Shown: positions 61,687 to 64,000 of the stretch, in pieces
How positions within the stretch are numbered: position 1 is the stretch's first letter
Layout: each line of letters starts with the position of its first letter
Assembly (NCBI RefSeq): GCF_036884655.1
Contig: NC_088335.1
Location: 42,647,501-42,711,500 of the forward strand
Direction of reading: 5' to 3'
Source of the DNA: Musa acuminata AAA Group
Taxonomy: Eukaryota > Streptophyta > Magnoliopsida > Zingiberales > Musaceae
Length of the DNA: 64,000 nt
Notes under the pieces: model-generated
What the model saw: the letters and a program-made list of their open reading frames with translations, nothing else
Told to the model about the DNA's origin: nothing
Database searches by the model: none
Position numbers and translations under genes: made by a program

Positions 61687-62157
61687 ATGGCTTCTCCCGG
61701 TGGCACTTCTTCAGGGTCCAGCCTGCTGCAGAACTCAGCCTCCGAGGAGGATCTGCAGGCAGTGATGGACCAGAAGAAGCAAAAGAGAATGAAATCGAAC
61801 CGCGAGTCCGCGAGGCGGTCAAGGATGCGCAAACAGAAGCGTTTGGATGATCTCGCGGCACAGATATGCCAGCTGAGGAAGGAGAACAGCCAGATCTTGA
61901 CATCCTCGAGTCTCACCACACAGCACTTTTTTGCCGTGGAGACTGAGAACTCTGTCCTGAGGACTCAGATGATGGAGCTCAGAAGCAGGCTGCAGTCTCT
62001 CAATGAGATCCTCCACTGCTTGAACGGAAGCAACACCATCAGCAATGGCCTCTTCTGTGATAGCAATCAGATCAATAACAGCTCCATCACTCCATGGAAC
62101 CTCATGTGCATGAATCAGCAGCCCATCATGGCCTTCTCAAACATATTTCAGTACTGA
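61687..62157 (+). CDS. bZIP11: Group S1 bZIP transcription factor (bZIP11/bZIP44-like)
   Basis: Intronless, 156 residues, typical for S1 bZIPs. The basic region (about 30-52) is KKQKRMKSNRESARRSRMRK with the invariant N-x7-R (N38, R46). The zipper is long, with heptad positions L56, L63, I70, T77, V84, L91, L98 and L105, as usual in group S. A short C-terminal tail ends in SNIFQY. S1 proteins bind ACGT-type elements, usually as heterodimers with group C bZIPs, and adjust amino-acid and sugar metabolism under low energy. Translation is probably repressed by sucrose through the upstream SC-uORF. Which S1 member this is cannot be settled by eye; the gene symbol marks the group. Confidence 0.95.
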   Translation: MASPGGTSSGSSLLQNSASEEDLQAVMDQKKQKRMKSNRESARRSRMRKQKRLDDLAAQICQLRKENSQILTSSSLTTQHFFAVETENSVLRTQMMELRSRLQSLNEILHCLNGSNTISNGLFCDSNQINNSSITPWNLMCMNQQPIMAFSNIFQY

Positions 62158-64000
62158 CAGATCATAATCCACTAATGATCTGCCAATGAATTGGTGTATA
62201 TTAGCTTTTAGAACTTGTTGGACACGAAGGCAAAGAGTTGGGAGTGTCTTGAGACGTTCGGTCACAGGTTCTGGTTTGTACATGGTATATTACCTGCATA
62301 TGCATCCAGAACTACTGTTGTAATATACTTATTATAACAGATCAAAAGCCTATGTTCTTGACAATTGCTCTCTCTCTGCACACACATTATTTGGATGATC
62401 AAGAATTACATTAGAATATCTGGTTTGATGCATCAAACTAAGGCAACTTGTCAATGTTTTGATTGGGGGATTGAAAAGATGTGACAACCGAACAGCAACA
62501 TGTAGGGCTATAGGAAAAGAATTTGAATGGTTAGGTGGTTTGAACCATAACATATAGTCCAAAGAGAGAATAGACATCTTAATCATTGAACTCCAAGAAA
62601 GTTACATTGCCATTCCCACCATGCATATATTACTAGCTTAAATCATTGTCGCTGATGTCTGCCTTTTCCCTTTTTCTCTTTGGATTTTGCTGGCTGGCCA
62701 TTCTGATAATTGCCCAATGAGAAAAGAAATTGAACGTGGTGAGGTGGTGTGGTTTCTTTGAAGTTGTTCATGTTTCTCAGCTGGAATCTGCTGAAGTAAG
62801 CCATTATGTCAGCAGACTGCAACACCTTAATGGAATCCAGTAGTCTATTCACACTTCTGCTTAGATGGAGGCTGGAGAACTAAATGCTTCTGCTGGACGA
62901 CATTCAATTTCTTGATGTTTGTGCGCTCTAATCTTTGACAACTGATGCGTTGAACAATTTATGACAACTTCTTGTTTCTCAATCTCTGGACAACATTGAT
63001 TGTTTCTGGACAAGAAACAAATAATTGATGCTGCAAATTAATTGATGATGGAATCCAGTAGGAAGGGTGGCAGGCTGGACAAATTCAACTAATAATATAT
63101 CAATTTGATCTCCTGGGAAAAGAAGATAATCCAAATGGCAGATGGATTCCATATATAATAGAAGATTTGTAATATCTTATGTATCTATATCTTTACTTAT
63201 TCACGTGTCGACATATTTAATTATTCATTTTAAGTTCTTAGAAGATGATATCTTTTTTTTCTAGATGAGAGTCGAAAGTCTAAAATAAATAATTAAGAGT
63301 CACTATCAAATACTAAGAAATTTTATCATAATCGAATTTTTTTTCTTCTGATATTCACAATCAAAATTTAATTATATCTATAAAATTTTTAATTTAATAG
63401 AATCACATAATCTAACAATAACGTCCAAACACATTAACCAAAAGGCTAGTAAAAGCAACAAAAATTATCTAACAAAAACCGCCATATAAAATAACGGTAC
63501 GATGGTAGATAAAGTAGTTGAAGAGATTAGAAGGAATGCATACATGATGATATTGATGAAGCCAAAGGTCATCAACGACGATACTTCTTCTTTATTCTGA
63601 CAGCATTGCATGATGATTACATACAGCATTACTTGAAAGCAGCTTGCGACCTCAAGATGTAACAATAAGCTCTTCGGCATACTTCTTTCTGGTTGATTAT
63701 AATGTCATAAAGACAGCGGTAGGGATGACTGACTTGAACATATTGATTAGAACGACGGATGATGAAGTTTTTGAACCGATTAGAACAAATACATACATAC
63801 TAATGAAGCAAAAGGCCAACAACTGCGAAACCCTTTTCCTTCTTTATTCTGACAACATTATACGATAACATACGAGCTGGAATTACTAACTGGAAAAGCA
63901 ACTTGAGACCTCCTTAAAATGTAACAGAAAACTCTTCGGTTCTTGCCACCGATGGATCAAGTCACACTTTGCCGTTTGGACTTTAACCTTGCACATCCGA
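62158..64000. other. bZIP 3' UTR and intergenic spacer
   Basis: The first few hundred bases are the likely 3' UTR. Beyond that the DNA is AT-rich with no gene seen; a degenerate duplication near the end is listed separately. Confidence 0.45.
63525..63939. repeat. Degenerate direct duplication, about 253 bp spacing
   Basis: 63525-63677 and 63778-63939 share GATTAGAA, CATACAT, TTCTTTATTCTGACA, TTACT, ATGTAACA and a CTCTTCGG end, with many substitutions and small indels. An old local duplication with no coding content. Confidence 0.6.

Overview
This is a 64 kb piece of plant nuclear genome. Evidence: genes split by GT-AG introns, LTR retrotransposons, AT-rich spacers, and plant-only families (group C MAPK, SFH-type Sec14 protein, BBD nuclease, group S1 bZIP with its sucrose-control uORF). 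The GC-rich single coding exon of the DRT102-like gene suits a commelinid monocot. A Musaceae (banana-like) source is my guess and is not proven by the sequence. || Layout. 0.6-2.9 kb and 12.7-12.9 kb (minus) hold a decayed gene for a fused protein kinase + PP2C protein. It is split by an 8.4 kb Ty3/gypsy element (3062-11502, minus) with perfect TGATT target duplications; one kinase exon is triplicated as a 173 bp tandem repeat. 14457-15434 (minus) is an intact DRT102-like gene. 18765-25868 (minus) is a 13-exon Sec14/SFH lipid-transfer gene with a separate 5' UTR exon. 29668-38333 (plus) is a young, non-autonomous Ty1/copia element: about 2.5 kb LTRs, a Gag ORF, no pol, perfect AAGCA target duplications. 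39923-41287 is probably a solo copia LTR. 42331-45904 (minus) is a 9-exon bifunctional nuclease (BBD) gene with a 5' UTR exon near 47.9-48.1 kb. 50269-54300 (plus) is a group C MAP kinase pseudogene keeping the family's two-exon layout. 60.8-62.2 kb (plus) is an S1 bZIP gene with a long leader holding the conserved sucrose-control uORF and a shorter overlapping uORF. || Four protein genes look intact: DRT102-like, SFH, BBD and bZIP. They do not form a pathway; this is ordinary plant gene space. The remainder is retrotransposon, pseudogene and spacer. The most unusual items are the gypsy-split kinase-PP2C relic with its triplicated exon, the Gag-only copia element with variable tandem arrays in its LTRs, and the SC-uORF leader. 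Exon borders were set by eye from GT-AG sites, reading-frame phase and family resemblance; no alignments or transcripts were available.
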